Origin: Mytilus trossulus
Lineage: Eukaryota; Mollusca; Bivalvia; Mytilida; Mytilidae
NCBI RefSeq assembly: GCF_036588685.1
Contig: NC_086374.1
Location: forward strand, 69,872,457 to 69,936,456
Direction: 5' to 3'
Length of the DNA stretch: 64,000 bases
A program made the translations under genes and the position numbers. Each line of letters starts with the position of its first letter. Position 1 is the first letter of the stretch. The notes below the pieces were generated by a model. It saw only the letters and a program-made list of their open reading frames with translations, was not told where the DNA came from and searched no databases. Positions 36,486 to 49,006 of this stretch are shown piece by piece.

Positions 36486-38183
36486 ATGAATGACAATCAA
36501 CGAAAGACATCCATTTTCCTGGCCATTCTCGGGTCAATATTATTGATAGTTTGTTCTGGATTATACGAGTTTACTAAATGGTATGTATTGTATGTTTTGT
36601 ACATCTTGGTGATTAAAATTTGTAATTCTATCAAATCTAACACATAATGAAACATAAATCGACCGTATCAGATATAAAAAAAGAAATTATGAAAAAGGAA
36701 ATCATGTAAACCTTACAAGCCGAACTAAAACGAACAACGCCATGGCAAATTGGTAATACGACAGAAAAATGTAAACCCCATAAGAAACTACATCTAACGA
36801 TCCACAGAAAAATCTTAACCGATCTCAGGTGTTACGAGGGGCTATCAGATCATGTTCCTAAATTACCACCGCCATCTTGCTCATTGTAGGTTCACATTCT
36901 TTGAAAATCCTCATTGGTTGATGTCAAACTCATGATACAGAGGACGAGATTGTGTTGACGTAAATTTCCAAATAACAGTGATAAAATGACCCTTATATGA
37001 CAAAATCAGAGGGTGTTGTAATTATAGCCAAAAAAGAAGTTGATGGAACGTGCCCTTCCGGTGTGCATGAGACCCCCTCCCTAGTTTTGGTGGGATTCGC
37101 GTTAGTCTTTAGTTTTCTGTGTTGTGTTTTGTACACTATTGTTTTTCTGTTTGTATTTTTCGTTTTTATCAATGGCGACGTCTGTTTATTTTTGATATAT
37201 CAGTTTGAATGATCCTCTGGTATTTTGCCTCTATTTTACCTGCTTAATTTCGATCTTTTTTCGAAAATCTCAACGATGTCTCTTATGATTGAAGAAATAA
37301 ATCGGCAATATTAGGAGTCCAGTTGGTTCCTGAAGAAATACACAGTGTTGTGATAACAAATGTTTGTTTCTTCGTTGGCCATTCTATTATATGCAACATA
37401 GTTTGGCGTATTATTATAGCACCTTTTTTTTTTAAAAAGAAATTACGAAAAAGGGACACTTGTGTAAAGGTCAGACCAGTCAAATGTTTTATAAATTATC
37501 AAAAGGAAATGGCTTCTCATATTTTTTTACGTATAGTAAAATAGATCTTATATATTCTTACGTTTCCCACATGATTCAAATCGTCCACAGAGGAGTAGAA
37601 GTTTCATGATAATTCTGAAGGCCGTGTTGTATTGTTAATTGTTAGGACAATTTTTGGCTATCTTATGCAGTGAAGGCAGATTCAGGTTTCATCTAATGGT
37701 TGAAATACGCTAGGAAAAACGAAATGTATTCTTTTTAATTGTTCGGTGATCCTGCAGAATAATCAAGGCAGTCGCCGTAGCTATTAAAAACCGCATAGAG
37801 GGTGAAAAGTAAAATGATAGCTCTATATAGATGAACGTGAAGTTCCTAGATATACCACACGCATTTTTTTCTCATATGACCAATGTTGTACTAATATCTA
37901 ACATTTTTAAATTTGTATAATAACTGCATCATCGTAAACATTGAATTTCAGTTCTATTTTCAAGGCAAATTTAAATATGCAGAATTATTTGTTCGACTAC
38001 TTTCTTTTTTCTAGGAAAAAGTCAGAGCTTTCAAACGCAGATATCATAGCTACAAGTATCATAACAGTTATTTCGATATTAGTCTTAGTAATATCAATGG
38101 TAGCGTGCTGTAAAGGATGGCACAAGGTTCATGCTCACAAGGTTTGGATGTTACGGAGATTTTATTATGAACAAAAAAAAAAA

Positions 38184-38247
<64 letters not shown>

Positions 38248-41200
38248 GGGTTATTGCATGAATATTGGGGAATATTGTCCCGAGTAGAATTTTATATTGC
38301 ACGAGCTTGCGAGTGAAATATGTGTTCTACGAAGGACAATATTCCCCAATATTCAATATACCTTTGAAGTGATTGGTCATTAAAACTAATTGAAGTGTTA
38401 TTTGCTTGTTTTATATAATTAGTAAAAAGTTAAATATATTATGCATCTTTCAGTACTAGCATATTTTTCCAATGTTGATAAACAGTCAAGTTATTATTCT
38501 AAGCCAAGAGCAATAACACAAGATACGAGTTTAAATATGTTATGTTTTACAAAACTTTTAGAAGATTTTGGTCCTCAATTCTCGTCAACTTCGTACTTTA
38601 TTTGGCCTTTTGAACTTTTTTGGATTCGATCGTCACTGATGAGTCTTTGATAGACGAAACGTATGTCTGGCGTAATTTAATCCTGGTATCTATCCTAGAG
38701 TTTATTTATCAATCTACCAAAGTACAGACGAATACGAAACACATATAAAAGCTATATGACCAAAATGATATAATAATAATATCGATTTATTTGACAGAGA
38801 GTGTGCTTATTCAGGGGATTCCTTAAACTACACACAAACTTGTTATTATACTTATAAAATGTATCTTGCAGGAAATAATTCGAAAGACATCATACATTCC
38901 TGTAACAGTACTTATGGGTAAGTTATGGAAGGGGGCACAATGTACACATAAACATTTGGTGTCTATGCAGTAATCACATGAATTCACTTCAAATACTCGT
39001 TTACGTACGAGTCAAAATGAAATCGAAGACATTGCTGTTTAGTTTGTAATATGTTAAGGACACAATTTACTACTTTATGATTTAAATACTTATGTTTTCA
39101 AATTGTTTTTTAACAACGAAAATCCGAGTGTGTAGTATATACTTTTTCAAATAGCATATCCCCAAAACTAAACAACCGCCACTTAAATATAAGTATTCAA
39201 TTACAAAGGGGAAACAAAAACATCCCAAACATAGACAAGAACATTTTGACAAATCTATACAAGCAGAATTATCAAAATGTAAGTGTATCTGCCCATAAAA
39301 AAAAAGACAAAGCAATAAGAACACCATCGATAATTTTACTCCGATTTTTCTAGTTACGTGCTTGGTTTCTGAACCATAAATGACAAATGGATTTGTATGT
39401 AAAGTCAAAGTGCAGTAGTCATACTCACACACCAACATTGGGATAGATAATGAGTTAGTGCACATTCCACATGAAACATTTCAGTGGTTAGATTTTTTTC
39501 TGCATCAGACGTGCATTTCGACTAATCTGTGTCCTCTCAATGTCCAAGGACAATATGTTGGATAATTCAACCATATAAAAACTCAAAAGAGATTACATAT
39601 ATATTTTTGAATAAGGTCAATAAAATAAAATTGAGAATTGATATGGGGAATATGTCAAAAAGACAACAGACCAAACAAAGAGCAGACAACAGGCAAAGGC
39701 CACCATTTTTACGTATGTATAGCTATTGAGAATCTTGGGTTCAATAGCTTCATTGCAAACAGCATTAATCCATTAAGGAAATCCCTTGAAATTCCATGAA
39801 CCAAAAAAGGGATATAAAACACAACATACTAAGTAAATACAATTTAAAAACCTTCTAATATTCAGAATCCAATACAATTTTTAATTACTGAGACATAGAA
39901 CCAGCGTATATATTATAGATACATTGGCAATTGAAATAGTATACGTAATTCGTTTTATCATCTTTCATAAATTATAATCTGCAGGATCGAACTGTGGTAT
40001 TTGCATTGAACCAAAGGATTCAAAGAGTGAAAAAGTAGTAAAGCTAACCTGTGAACATAGTAAGTTGTATCAATAAATAAAGTCAACAGTAGTATACCGC
40101 TGTTAAATAGTCATTAGTCGATAAAGCGAAAACAAATCCGGGTTACAAACTTAAACTGATGAAAACGCACCAACAGTAACACTGAACTGCAACAAAATCA
40201 TACGCAATTAAACATGGAAACGAACAATTTGATAAAGCTGCATTACTCCGGACGTAATACAGGATATTAAAAGAGACAATGATTGTTTGAACCTGTTTGA
40301 TAAAATACGGTTAACAAATATAAAAGGGAGAAACCATTTGCAAATAGAAAATTTCTGTCACTGGATTAATATTTTATACGAAATAATAATTTAACAAGAA
40401 AGGTACATAACTGACTTGCCTATTAAATAGAAGACGGCGGGTCGGAGATTATTTGTTTGACAAAGTAAATATATATCTAATGATTATTTTTCCGTGAAAG
40501 AAAGAGGAGATGGCATAGCCAAAGAAATTTAAAAGTCACTGCTAATAAAAGCTTACAATTCTAATACTGTCATCGATATAAAATGTCTTTCCAAAACGAT
40601 TTGTCCGGTCACGTTATATGCTTAAACATCCAGAATATGGAAATAGACATACTTCAGCCACGATGTCGAATGAATAAAACATGTCTTATATGTGTGCTAA
40701 GCCTTATATATTTTTTCTCACACGTATGAAACACACATAAAAATGTGCTTCAGTTGAAAATGCAATTTGTGCAATTTTGCAGTTATCATTAGTTAAGTTT
40801 ATGACAAAATTAATCAACTATATCAATTTAAGCTTTCGTTTAACAAACATCACTGAAATATTTACCTTCGTATTGTGCATTTAAAAGTAATGTACATGTC
40901 AAGGTCGAAGAACTATCTAAAATCTAGAAAAGTATCATTTAACATTTCGTTTGTCAATATGCGTGACAAACTAATATATATATATATGACTTCAAAAAAC
41001 TAAGTTAAGTGATTCAAACTTTATTTACTATTAAGTTGAAATGTCAATGGGGTCAAAATCGGAAAACTGGATTTGACTAGACATATTTTGTTTGGTTTTT
41101 ATTTAGGGCGGAGGTCAATATATGAACCATGTTAGAATTAGATGAACAATTGCTATTTTTCAACCGAGTCCAAATGAGGTGAATGTATACAACTTTAGAG

Positions 41201-42675
41201 GTTGCAAAACGGCCTTCAACAATGATAAACGTATACCATAGTTCACTACATAAAAGAACCTTATTTTGTGGTATGGATTTATTATATGAAAATTAAGCCA
41301 TAAGATATATCTGAGACAGTATCATACAATCCATCCATAAAGCAAACAGCGGAACTAGGAAAAAAGAGTTAGACATTATCTAAAAAAAAACCAGCTTATA
41401 AAATGTATATGCATATGCATCTGATACTAACATATGAATAAGTGAAGTATCGAATATACATTCGAATTGAGACTGAATAATTTTTGTGTGACATAGAATG
41501 GGAACGAGGCATCATCACACCTTCCTACAGTTCAGTTTCTTTCACTTCTTACAATTAGTTGATTATTTCTTCAAAAAATTTCAACAAATGAAAAGTATTT
41601 TATAAGATTAAATTATTAACAGTGTCATAAAAAATAATCAGTTTGGTTTTATTCAGATTTGTGCCATTTTTGTGTTATTTTTTAGCATTTCATAAGGATT
41701 GTGTTAATAGATCCTTAGATACACAACTGAAATGTCCCATATGTAGACAAACTCCTTCAAAGTTTTCCTCTGTAGAACGTGTTCTATACAGGATGTATGG
41801 AACAGTCAGCAAGAAAATGCAATCCATGAAAACAAAGGAGATAAATGATTCAAGTAAGATACATATATCATATTCAAAAAGAATTCTTTTCTCAGAAAAC
41901 ATAAATGCATCAATGTGAATATAACGGAATTTGATGAGTCTGTCATCAAAGTGAGAGGGTTAGCGCTATAAAACCAGGTTTAACCCACCATTTTCTACAT
42001 TTGAAAATGCCTGTACCAAGTCAAGAATATGACAGTTCTTGTCCATTCGTTTTTTATGCGTTTTGTTATTTTATTTTGCCATGTGATTATGGACTTTCCG
42101 AATTGATTTTCCTCTAAGTTCAGTATTTTTATGATTTTACCTTTTTTGTATACTTCCTTACTTATAAACAGCATGTTGAAGTGCACGATAAATTTCATGC
42201 AACGTAGTGATATCTTATTATCAAATAACTAGCAACACATTAAATATAGTAAGACTTAAATGTTTGACGTTAAAACGAAAAACTGTATACATGTAGGCTA
42301 CAGCCAACTGTTTTCTATGCATATTTTTAATTAAAAAAACACTTTCTTAATGTCATGCGTCTGAGGCGCTCTTCTGGATTCACTTTCTTTAGGAACGTCC
42401 AGAACCAAACATAATTTTGTAAGACAATACTGTTTAAGAATAGAAATAGGTTAAGGACTGAATGAATATTAGCAAAATCCATCTCAAAGGGATTTGAAAT
42501 CTTTATTCATTGTCTTAAAAACTTCTAAATTAGTTTTATAAATGAATAATTTAAGAAGGGTCTTCGTATAAAGCATGACAGTACCGAGCTACTTCCTATT
42601 GAGCTCATGATACCATATCATTTGACTATATATGTTTTATTTTTTTTAGTTACAAATGAAAGTACAGCAGTATAG
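36486..42675 (+). CDS. Membrane-anchored RING-H2 protein, copy 2 (probable E3 ubiquitin ligase)
   Basis: Coding exons: 36486-36580, 38015-38141, 38872-38917, 39985-40059, 41686-41853 and 42650-42675, all GT-AG, phases 2,0,1,1,1, giving 178 aa. The first exon encodes MNDNQRK then a hydrophobic segment (~9-27), a signal anchor or signal peptide. The second carries another helix (~41-64) followed by CCKGW. The third encodes the linker with SYIPV. The RING-H2 residues are C93, C96, C112, H114, H117, C120, C131 and C134, split after H114 as in the paralogue at 23921-31004; the exon holding the first half is 75 nt in both genes. The usual Trp after the sixth ligand is again missing. The tail is basic (SKKMQSMKTKE) and the last exon adds only TNESTAV after a split Ile. 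The donor of exon 2 (AAG|GTTTGG) is weak, and an upstream AAG|GTTCAT in the same phase is an alternative. Function in ubiquitination is inferred from the domain. Confidence 0.85.
36990..37260 (-). repeat. Interspersed repeat family D, reverse (intronic)
   Basis: 'tgcccttccggtgtgcatga', 'gttttggtgggattcgcgtt', 'tatcaatggcgacgtctg' and 'gatcctctggtattttgc' are family D reversed. A weaker D-like trace is at 36680-36860. Both lie in intron 1 of the second RING gene; the 71-codon ORF is repeat-derived. Confidence 0.8.
38173..38248. repeat. Poly-A and (AAT)n microsatellite
   Basis: An A-run of about 13 is followed by about 21 AAT/ATA triplets, beginning ~32 bases after the exon 38015-38141 donor. 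The poly-Asn and poly-Ile frames across it are artefacts of the microsatellite. Confidence 0.98.
38253..38358. repeat. ~105-bp palindrome next to the microsatellite (intronic)
   Basis: 'attgcatgaatattgggga' and 'atattgtcc' on the left are mirrored by 'ggacaatat' and 'tccccaatattcaat' on the right; the centre is near 38305 ('cgagcttgcgag'). The flank 'gtgattggtcattaaaact' is of the type seen beside other foldbacks here. Confidence 0.9.
41940..42165 (-). repeat. Interspersed repeat family C, reverse (intronic)
   Basis: 'agcgctataaaaccaggttt', 'gtaccaagtcaagaatatga' and 'actttccgaattgattttcc'. It lies in the last intron of the second RING gene, the same intron that holds a reverse family C copy in the paralogue. 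Confidence 0.88.
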
Positions 42676-42869
42676 TTCCAGTATAAATCGTTTTTATTTG
42701 TGGAACAATGCAGCAAACTTAGTTGCCTCAACAAACAGAACAATAAGTTTAATTAATTATGAGATTATTACATTTTTCATGATAGATGAATGAGTGGGAT
42801 AGTTAGTCGGACGAGTGTCCAAAAGATGTGTGATTTCATATTCACGAAAACAGTGTCTTTGTGAATCGT

Positions 42870-43760
42870 TGTGTTCATATTGATGAATGATTGGACGAAT
42901 GAATATACTGTGTATTGGGTTGATATTTCATATCATCGGATGATTGGACGAATGAATAGTCATAAGAGTCGAAGCGTTGACATTGATTGATGATTGGTCG
43001 AATAAATGGAAATGGTAGATGCATAATTCATACCGATGGAGATAAGACGAGTTAGAGATGCGGGATCATAAAAGAGATGGTTGCCTGCGTGTATATTGAT
43101 GGATGATTGGTCGAATAAATGGAAATGGTAGATGCATAATTCATACCGATGGAGATAAGACGAGTTAGAGATGCGGGATCATAAAAGAGATGGTTGCCTG
43201 CGTGTATATTGATGGATGATTGGTCGAATAAATGGATATGGTAGATGCATAATTCATACCGATAAAGATAAGACGAGTTAGAGATGCAGGATTATAAAAG
43301 AGATGGTTGCCTGCGTGTATATTGATGGATGATTGGTCGAATAAATGGAAATGGTAGATGCATAATTCATACCGATGGAGATAAGACGAGTAAGAGATGC
43401 GGGATCATAAAAGAGATGGTTGTCTGCGTGCATATTGATGGATGATTGGGCGAATGAATAGAAATGGTAGATGTATAATTCATACCGATGGAGATAAGAC
43501 GAGTTAGAGATGCGGGATCATAAAAGAGATGGTTGCCTGCGTGTATATTGATGGATGATTGATCGAATAAATGGAAATGGAAGATGCATAATTCATACCG
43601 ATGGAGATAAGACGAGTTAGAGATGCAGGATCATAAAAGAGATGGTTGTCTGCGTGCATATTGATGGATGATTTGGCGAATGAATAGAAGGGTGGATGCC
43701 TAATTCATACAGATTGAGATAGGACGAATGAGCGTTGCAGGTTAAATGTATGTTATTTTA
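42870..43760. repeat. 113-bp minisatellite, 7 units plus decayed edge units
   Basis: Units anchored at 'attgatggatgattgg' start at 42982, 43095, 43208, 43321, 43434, 43547 and 43660, an exact 113-bp step. Each has 'gcataattcataccgatg', 'agataagacgagttagagat' and 'ataaaagagatggttg'. Degenerate units precede it from about 42870. It begins ~200 bp downstream of the stop of the second RING gene, so part may lie in its 3' UTR. Confidence 0.95.
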
Positions 43761-43799
43761 TGGATGGTCAAATCAAATGAATGAATGAATGGAAGAAAG

Positions 43800-46700
43800 A
43801 GTGATCTTAGTGTGTGGTAGAGTTAATTTGATTTTGATGACGTAATTTTATGAAATGTTGATAGTTGGATTTTATTTTTATTATTAAACAGTGTAATTTT
43901 ACATACATTGTATTTACGTAGACTAGATCAACCATTTGCATATACATTAATAAGTTATAACGTATGCTACAGTCTTTCAGAATATGTTGAAAGTCCAGCA
44001 TGTTTACGAGTCTATTTTTCAAAAATTGGTAAATTATTTTAGTATCTCCTATCAAAGAAATGTGCTGCATTAATACTATCAATATTGCTAATTAAACTTT
44101 TGAAATGATCGAAATACTAAAACTTTCTACCACAGACATAGATAACCGTAGATGTATTAAGTGAAACCTTTAGGATTTTTTTTTGTACAAATTATATTAA
44201 AAATTACAAGTTTGGTATCTCTGGTTAGTTTTGTTTTACACCAACTTTTGAATTTTGTTATACTGAAGCAAAAAAGATTGCTGGAAGGGTATAGCCCCAT
44301 TGCAATATTTAAAAAAAATCATTCATAGCCAGAAATAAGTAGTGGTTTTGCTAATTAATATTCATAATATGTAAATGAGAATTGTACCACGTGATAGTAG
44401 TTTGAACTGGACTGCTTTACAGGCTTGATATCATTAAAATCTTTAAAACACGGATATTATAAGTTGCCCGTCTTAGAGTCCTTATTTACAATCACTTTGA
44501 TATTTCCGTAAAGTTGTCAGGCGGTCAAAATCAAAACAATGAACGCGAATTTAGTGAATTTTCGTGCTTTCACGAGTTTATTCTTCTTGAAATAATGACA
44601 TTTTAATTTTACGTGGGAACCTAGAGTTCAACGACTACACATACAAGGTTTGGACTTACTTATTCTTTCGAAATTCAAGTTTCAAATTTCACCCCGGCAC
44701 ATATCCAACTATAGCAGTCATCACGTGACTTTTGTGACTTCACAAATCACCCGTATCAAGCCCTAGTAAATTGTATAGAAATGCATAGGGGCTTTCTGGA
44801 ATCGATGAAATACATTACTTTAAGTTCATGATACTAAAAGTGTGGGTCTTTGTAGTAATTCCTCATATATTTAGAAATATAAATATTGCTTTTGAAATAG
44901 TTTAAATTTTGATCTTCTCCCTTCCAAATGCTTTTGAAAATTTGTCTTGTTGCCTCGATAGTTCACATTGTTAAATCATACAACTACGATAAATATTGGA
45001 TTTTCTATCGTCTTTAACCTTAAATTGCGATTTAAACAAAACAGATGGAATAATTGTCTTTGTGCTTATTATTATATTCATAAATATTTGAAATATCGTA
45101 CATAGAATAGTTTAATTTTCTATTATGTCCCTTCCAAATTGATTTGAAAATAAGCTATTTTCAGAAAATCTGCTATTATTTTTCAAGATGGCGACCAGAT
45201 TGACAGCGTGGGGCGACATGGTAAAAATATTATTTGTACGATTTTTACAATGAATATTAAATAAATGTTGGATGCTCGCGTTTTCAGTCATTGTCTTACC
45301 TTAAAGCAGCATGTAACCGAACATTGGTTCCTTTTTATCAAGTTTAAACATGCTGTTGTTCTTTTATAAAATTTTGAAAAATGGCGAACAAATAATTTTC
45401 AAACGTAGAGGATGTTCGACACTTATTTTGTTAATGCACATAATTCAATTTATTTTTACTGTTTATATTGCAATTAAATATGACACGTTATTGTAACTAT
45501 AAGAATAGCCTTAGACATAGCAAGATTGAGGAGAAATTAATTAAGTCATAACAACAACGTGATCAAAGAAAACAAACATGGCACCTAATCACGATGTAAG
45601 TTTTGACAATACCCATGTAGATGCATGTTTTGACAATACCTATGCCTGTTAGTGTTGTCCGATTATCAATGAAATTCTTTGCAATATTATGTTATATTCA
45701 TAAAAGAAGACATCGAATGGATATAAACCGAGGTGAACTAAAGATATTTTTCAATTTTCTTAAAATAATTCATCAGGTAACCAGTAAAAAAATCCTATAT
45801 TGAACCAGTCACATGCAGAGTTATCGAACTTTATTATGACTGTAATAGTTGCATATGACCTGTTTTTGTAAAGACCTTGTAAGCCAATTTTCAACACGAA
45901 GTTTGCAAATTTGACGTTTCAGCCATTTTAGCCTGTATTTTACACTGCAATGTTAAAAGCCTCTCGCTTCGATTTTTAAAATAGCTCAGGAACCTGTATT
46001 TTTGCAACAACAGTCATTAATTATGTTTCGTTTAAATGGTGTATATTGTTGTGTATATTCATTTTCTGCCCCGGCAACCTGTCTATCACTTAAATTAAAA
46101 TTAAAACAGACATTTTTTTCAAAATTCCCTATCATTTTAATGTAATTTCCGTGACCCGTATCCGATTTCTTTAGTATAATATTCAAATAAGCAAAGTGGC
46201 GTTGATTTCTGGATATGTATAACGCAAATGTCTGATCTATTTCGACTTAATGCAAACATATAAATAATATATAAAAAGAAGTTTGTGTGGCGCTAATACT
46301 TTACCGTAGAGATGCTTGTTTCTATGTACCAATTGTGAAGTTAAGGGGATGTTCATTCCTCCATATTATTTAAAATATCAAAATGTTAAATAAGTACGGG
46401 GCATGCTTAAATATTGTAATTATAATGTGCTGTCTAAGCTGTCAATTTATATTCAAAGGTAGAAAAGATGCTTGTCTGATGTAAAATTGCAATAAACAAA
46501 GATTTATCTCTGAAGATATATAATTTAAAATTGTATACTGCATGTATTATGAAATATGTTGTAATTTATAATGTATATTATATTCTCCTGTTACGTAGTC
46601 TTCTGCGGCAGAGTTTTCTTTAATAAACTATGAAACTATATATATATTAGTTTGGTTGCAAGAAAACTATTTCTCTAATTACTTAATATTTTGTGTAATC

Positions 46701-47150
46701 ATGTTTCAACATTAAAAAAATATTTTGATAAACTAATATGTCATTGCTGTCTAACTAATACCATTAATGAGTCCTTTGTGAGACTGTTTATGTCCTGTTT
46801 TGTATGTAAATATCACAAGGCTGAATATCAGTAATGTTCAAGTATGTTGAAGGGGCATTAGCTGTCAAATGTACGTTCCCCGTTTTAACTCATTTTCTCG
46901 CCTTGGATTTATACCATAATAAAACGTTTATAAAAGATGTAGAATGTGTAGAATAAGCAATTTACAAAGCATGTGCTGGATAAGACATATCAACATTTCG
47001 TATGTAATTTGTCTAGACGCAATCTATTTAACCAACCAGGTGACATCCGAAGACTCTCCGATATTAAAATAAATGAAAATATATATAATAAGCAGAAAGA
47101 GAACTCCTGTAATTGGATTTTTCTAGGTCTGTTTGATTTCATATTATGGA
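43800..47150. other. Intergenic, no confirmed gene
   Basis: No recognised repeat and no exon with convincing support. Two starts with strong context stand close together: ATG 45189 in 'caagatggcgaccagattga', with an in-frame GT at 45219, and ATG 45578 ('aacatggcacctaatcacga') followed by GTAAGT. Either could be a short first exon, but no second exon was found. A weak internal similarity links 44845-44940 and 45060-45150. Confidence 0.4.
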
Positions 47151-47610
47151 TAAAAACAAAAAGGTGTCCATAGTACACGGATGCCCCACTCGCACTATCA
47201 TTTTCTATGTTCAGTGGACCGTGAAATTGGGGGTCAAAACTTTAATTTGGAATTAAAATTAGAAAGATCATATCATAGGGAACATGTGTACTAAGTTTAA
47301 AATTGATGTAACTTTAACTTCATCAAAAACTACCTTTACCAAAAACTTTAACCTGAATTTCACACTATCATTGTCTATGTTCAGTTGACCATGAAATTGG
47401 GGTCAAAACTATAATTTGGCATTAAGATTCGAAAGATCATATCATGGGGAACAAGTGTAGTAAGTTTCAAGTGGATTGGACTTCAACTTCTTCAAAAACT
47501 ACCGTGACCAAAAACTTTAAACTGAAGCGAACGGACGCACAGACGGACAGACGAACGGAGGCATAGACCAAAAACATAATGCCCCTCTACTATCGTAGGT
47601 GGGGCATAAA
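47150..47610 (+). repeat. Interspersed repeat family E
   Basis: 'gtgtccatagtacacggatg', 'ttctatgttcagtggaccgt', 'gaaagatcatatcat' (twice) and the end 'ctatcgtaggtggggcataa'. A complete two-half copy. Confidence 0.92.
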
Positions 47611-48855
47611 CATATATGTGAATCATTGTATTTACCTGTGTAAGAATGAGTTTTTGTGGCAAATGGTTTAACTTTGTTTCACTGTCAATGTTTTCTTTTC
47701 TTTTTAATATTAAACTGAACACGCCCTATACACACGTTATCCAGTTCTAGCTAAGGTAATAAATTAAAGGTCACATGAATACTGATTAAATCATGTCGAA
47801 TTATTCACTTGTGAGTGAAAAATTCATAAGCTATATTTCTGAGCTTATTTTGACAAAACTGCACCAAACTGGCTGCTATAAGTGACTTACTATTTCATTA
47901 CTTCACTTTCATAAATAATTGAACATAATTTTAATTATTTCTTATAACTCGTAGCTTCTGTCCCTAAATGACTAATCTTTTTCGTCGGATTATATTGAAG
48001 ATGATTGTTTTAACGTACGATCCTAAATACTCCGTTCAGTTGTGATCATTGTCATATACTGAGTATATCTGAATTAAATTTATAGTTCAAAATGAGTAAT
48101 CAAGCACTTCATGAGAGCAATCATTATGACTTAACCATAGTTAGTGGCTTTCCTCGATTAAATTATATATTATATGTAGGTTCGATCGAGTGGATCACAT
48201 CAAATACAAAGCAAAACAAAACATACAATTTATCAGATTCAAATAGTGAAATGAAATACAACAAACATGTCAACCATAAAAAAGCAATACGGAAATACAT
48301 ATTAAAATATATAATACAGGCATCATGTCCAATCGCCTATAATACAGGTCAAAAGGTATCTTCACTCAGTATTGTTTATTAATACTTCCGATGAAAACTG
48401 CCAGAATCAACAACAACTTCAGTGCACACTGAGGAATAATAATTACAGTCATGTGTTTATGTATCTGTCGTCATTGTTATTAGTATGTGTATGCACGCAC
48501 ACAGGAGATGTAGAGGTATTGTAAGGGGACAGCCTGAAAACAGTCTTTAATTAATCAGCTAAATACAAAATAAGATACCAGAACTTTCAAGTTTCGTACA
48601 ATTGCATTTTTACCTACGTCTTCGAATATAAGTCTCTATATAAATCACTATTTTATATTGCATTTCATTTAGAATTATATAATGGTCCTGCATAAACATG
48701 ATATACATAACAATAAAAATATATTGTTTTCGCAATAAACAACTGAAGCATTAACACGGAGGACGAGCCTGTGAGGTAAGGGTTATTTTTACTTATCTTC
48801 CTACTAGTTGTTTGCTTCAACACAAACAAAAAACTCTCTGAATTGATATGTATGT
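47611..48855. other. Intergenic, no gene seen
   Basis: AT-rich. A 96-codon plus-strand frame at 48092-48382 has no domain, no splice context and a biased Asn/Lys/Ile content; I do not call it. Confidence 0.5.
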
Positions 48856-48858
48856 TAT

Positions 48859-49006
48859 AGTTATTGACCAAGCAAGTCGGTATATGGGATTTAATCTGCA
48901 CAGCACGAGATGACACAATAACCCGAACGACGTAGGAGTTCGGGTTATTGGGTCATCTCGTGCTGTGCAGATTAAATTCCATATACCGATTTGATTGGCC
49001 AATAAC
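48859..49006. repeat. 148-bp near-perfect palindrome, ~70-bp arms, 9-base loop
   Basis: The left arm is 48859-48928 and the right 48938-49006. They pair through 'aatctgcacagcacgagatg' and 'catctcgtgctgtgcagatt', and at the centre 'acccgaac' and 'gttcgggt' flank 'gacgtagga'. It is the best preserved hairpin in the window. Confidence 0.95.

Noticed and set aside
37323-37544. 73-codon hydrophobic ORF in intron 1 of the second RING gene as an alternative membrane exon
   Set aside because: No similarity to the known transmembrane exons; the FFF/KKK stretch comes from T- and A-runs.
37941-38316. Poly-Asn or poly-Ile protein
   Set aside because: Translation of an intronic (AAT)n microsatellite; only the part from 38015 to 38141 is coding exon.
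39082-39465. 127-codon minus-strand ORF
   Set aside because: Lies in an intron of the second RING gene; Phe/Cys/Leu-rich with no domain, splice context or repeat in the paralogue.
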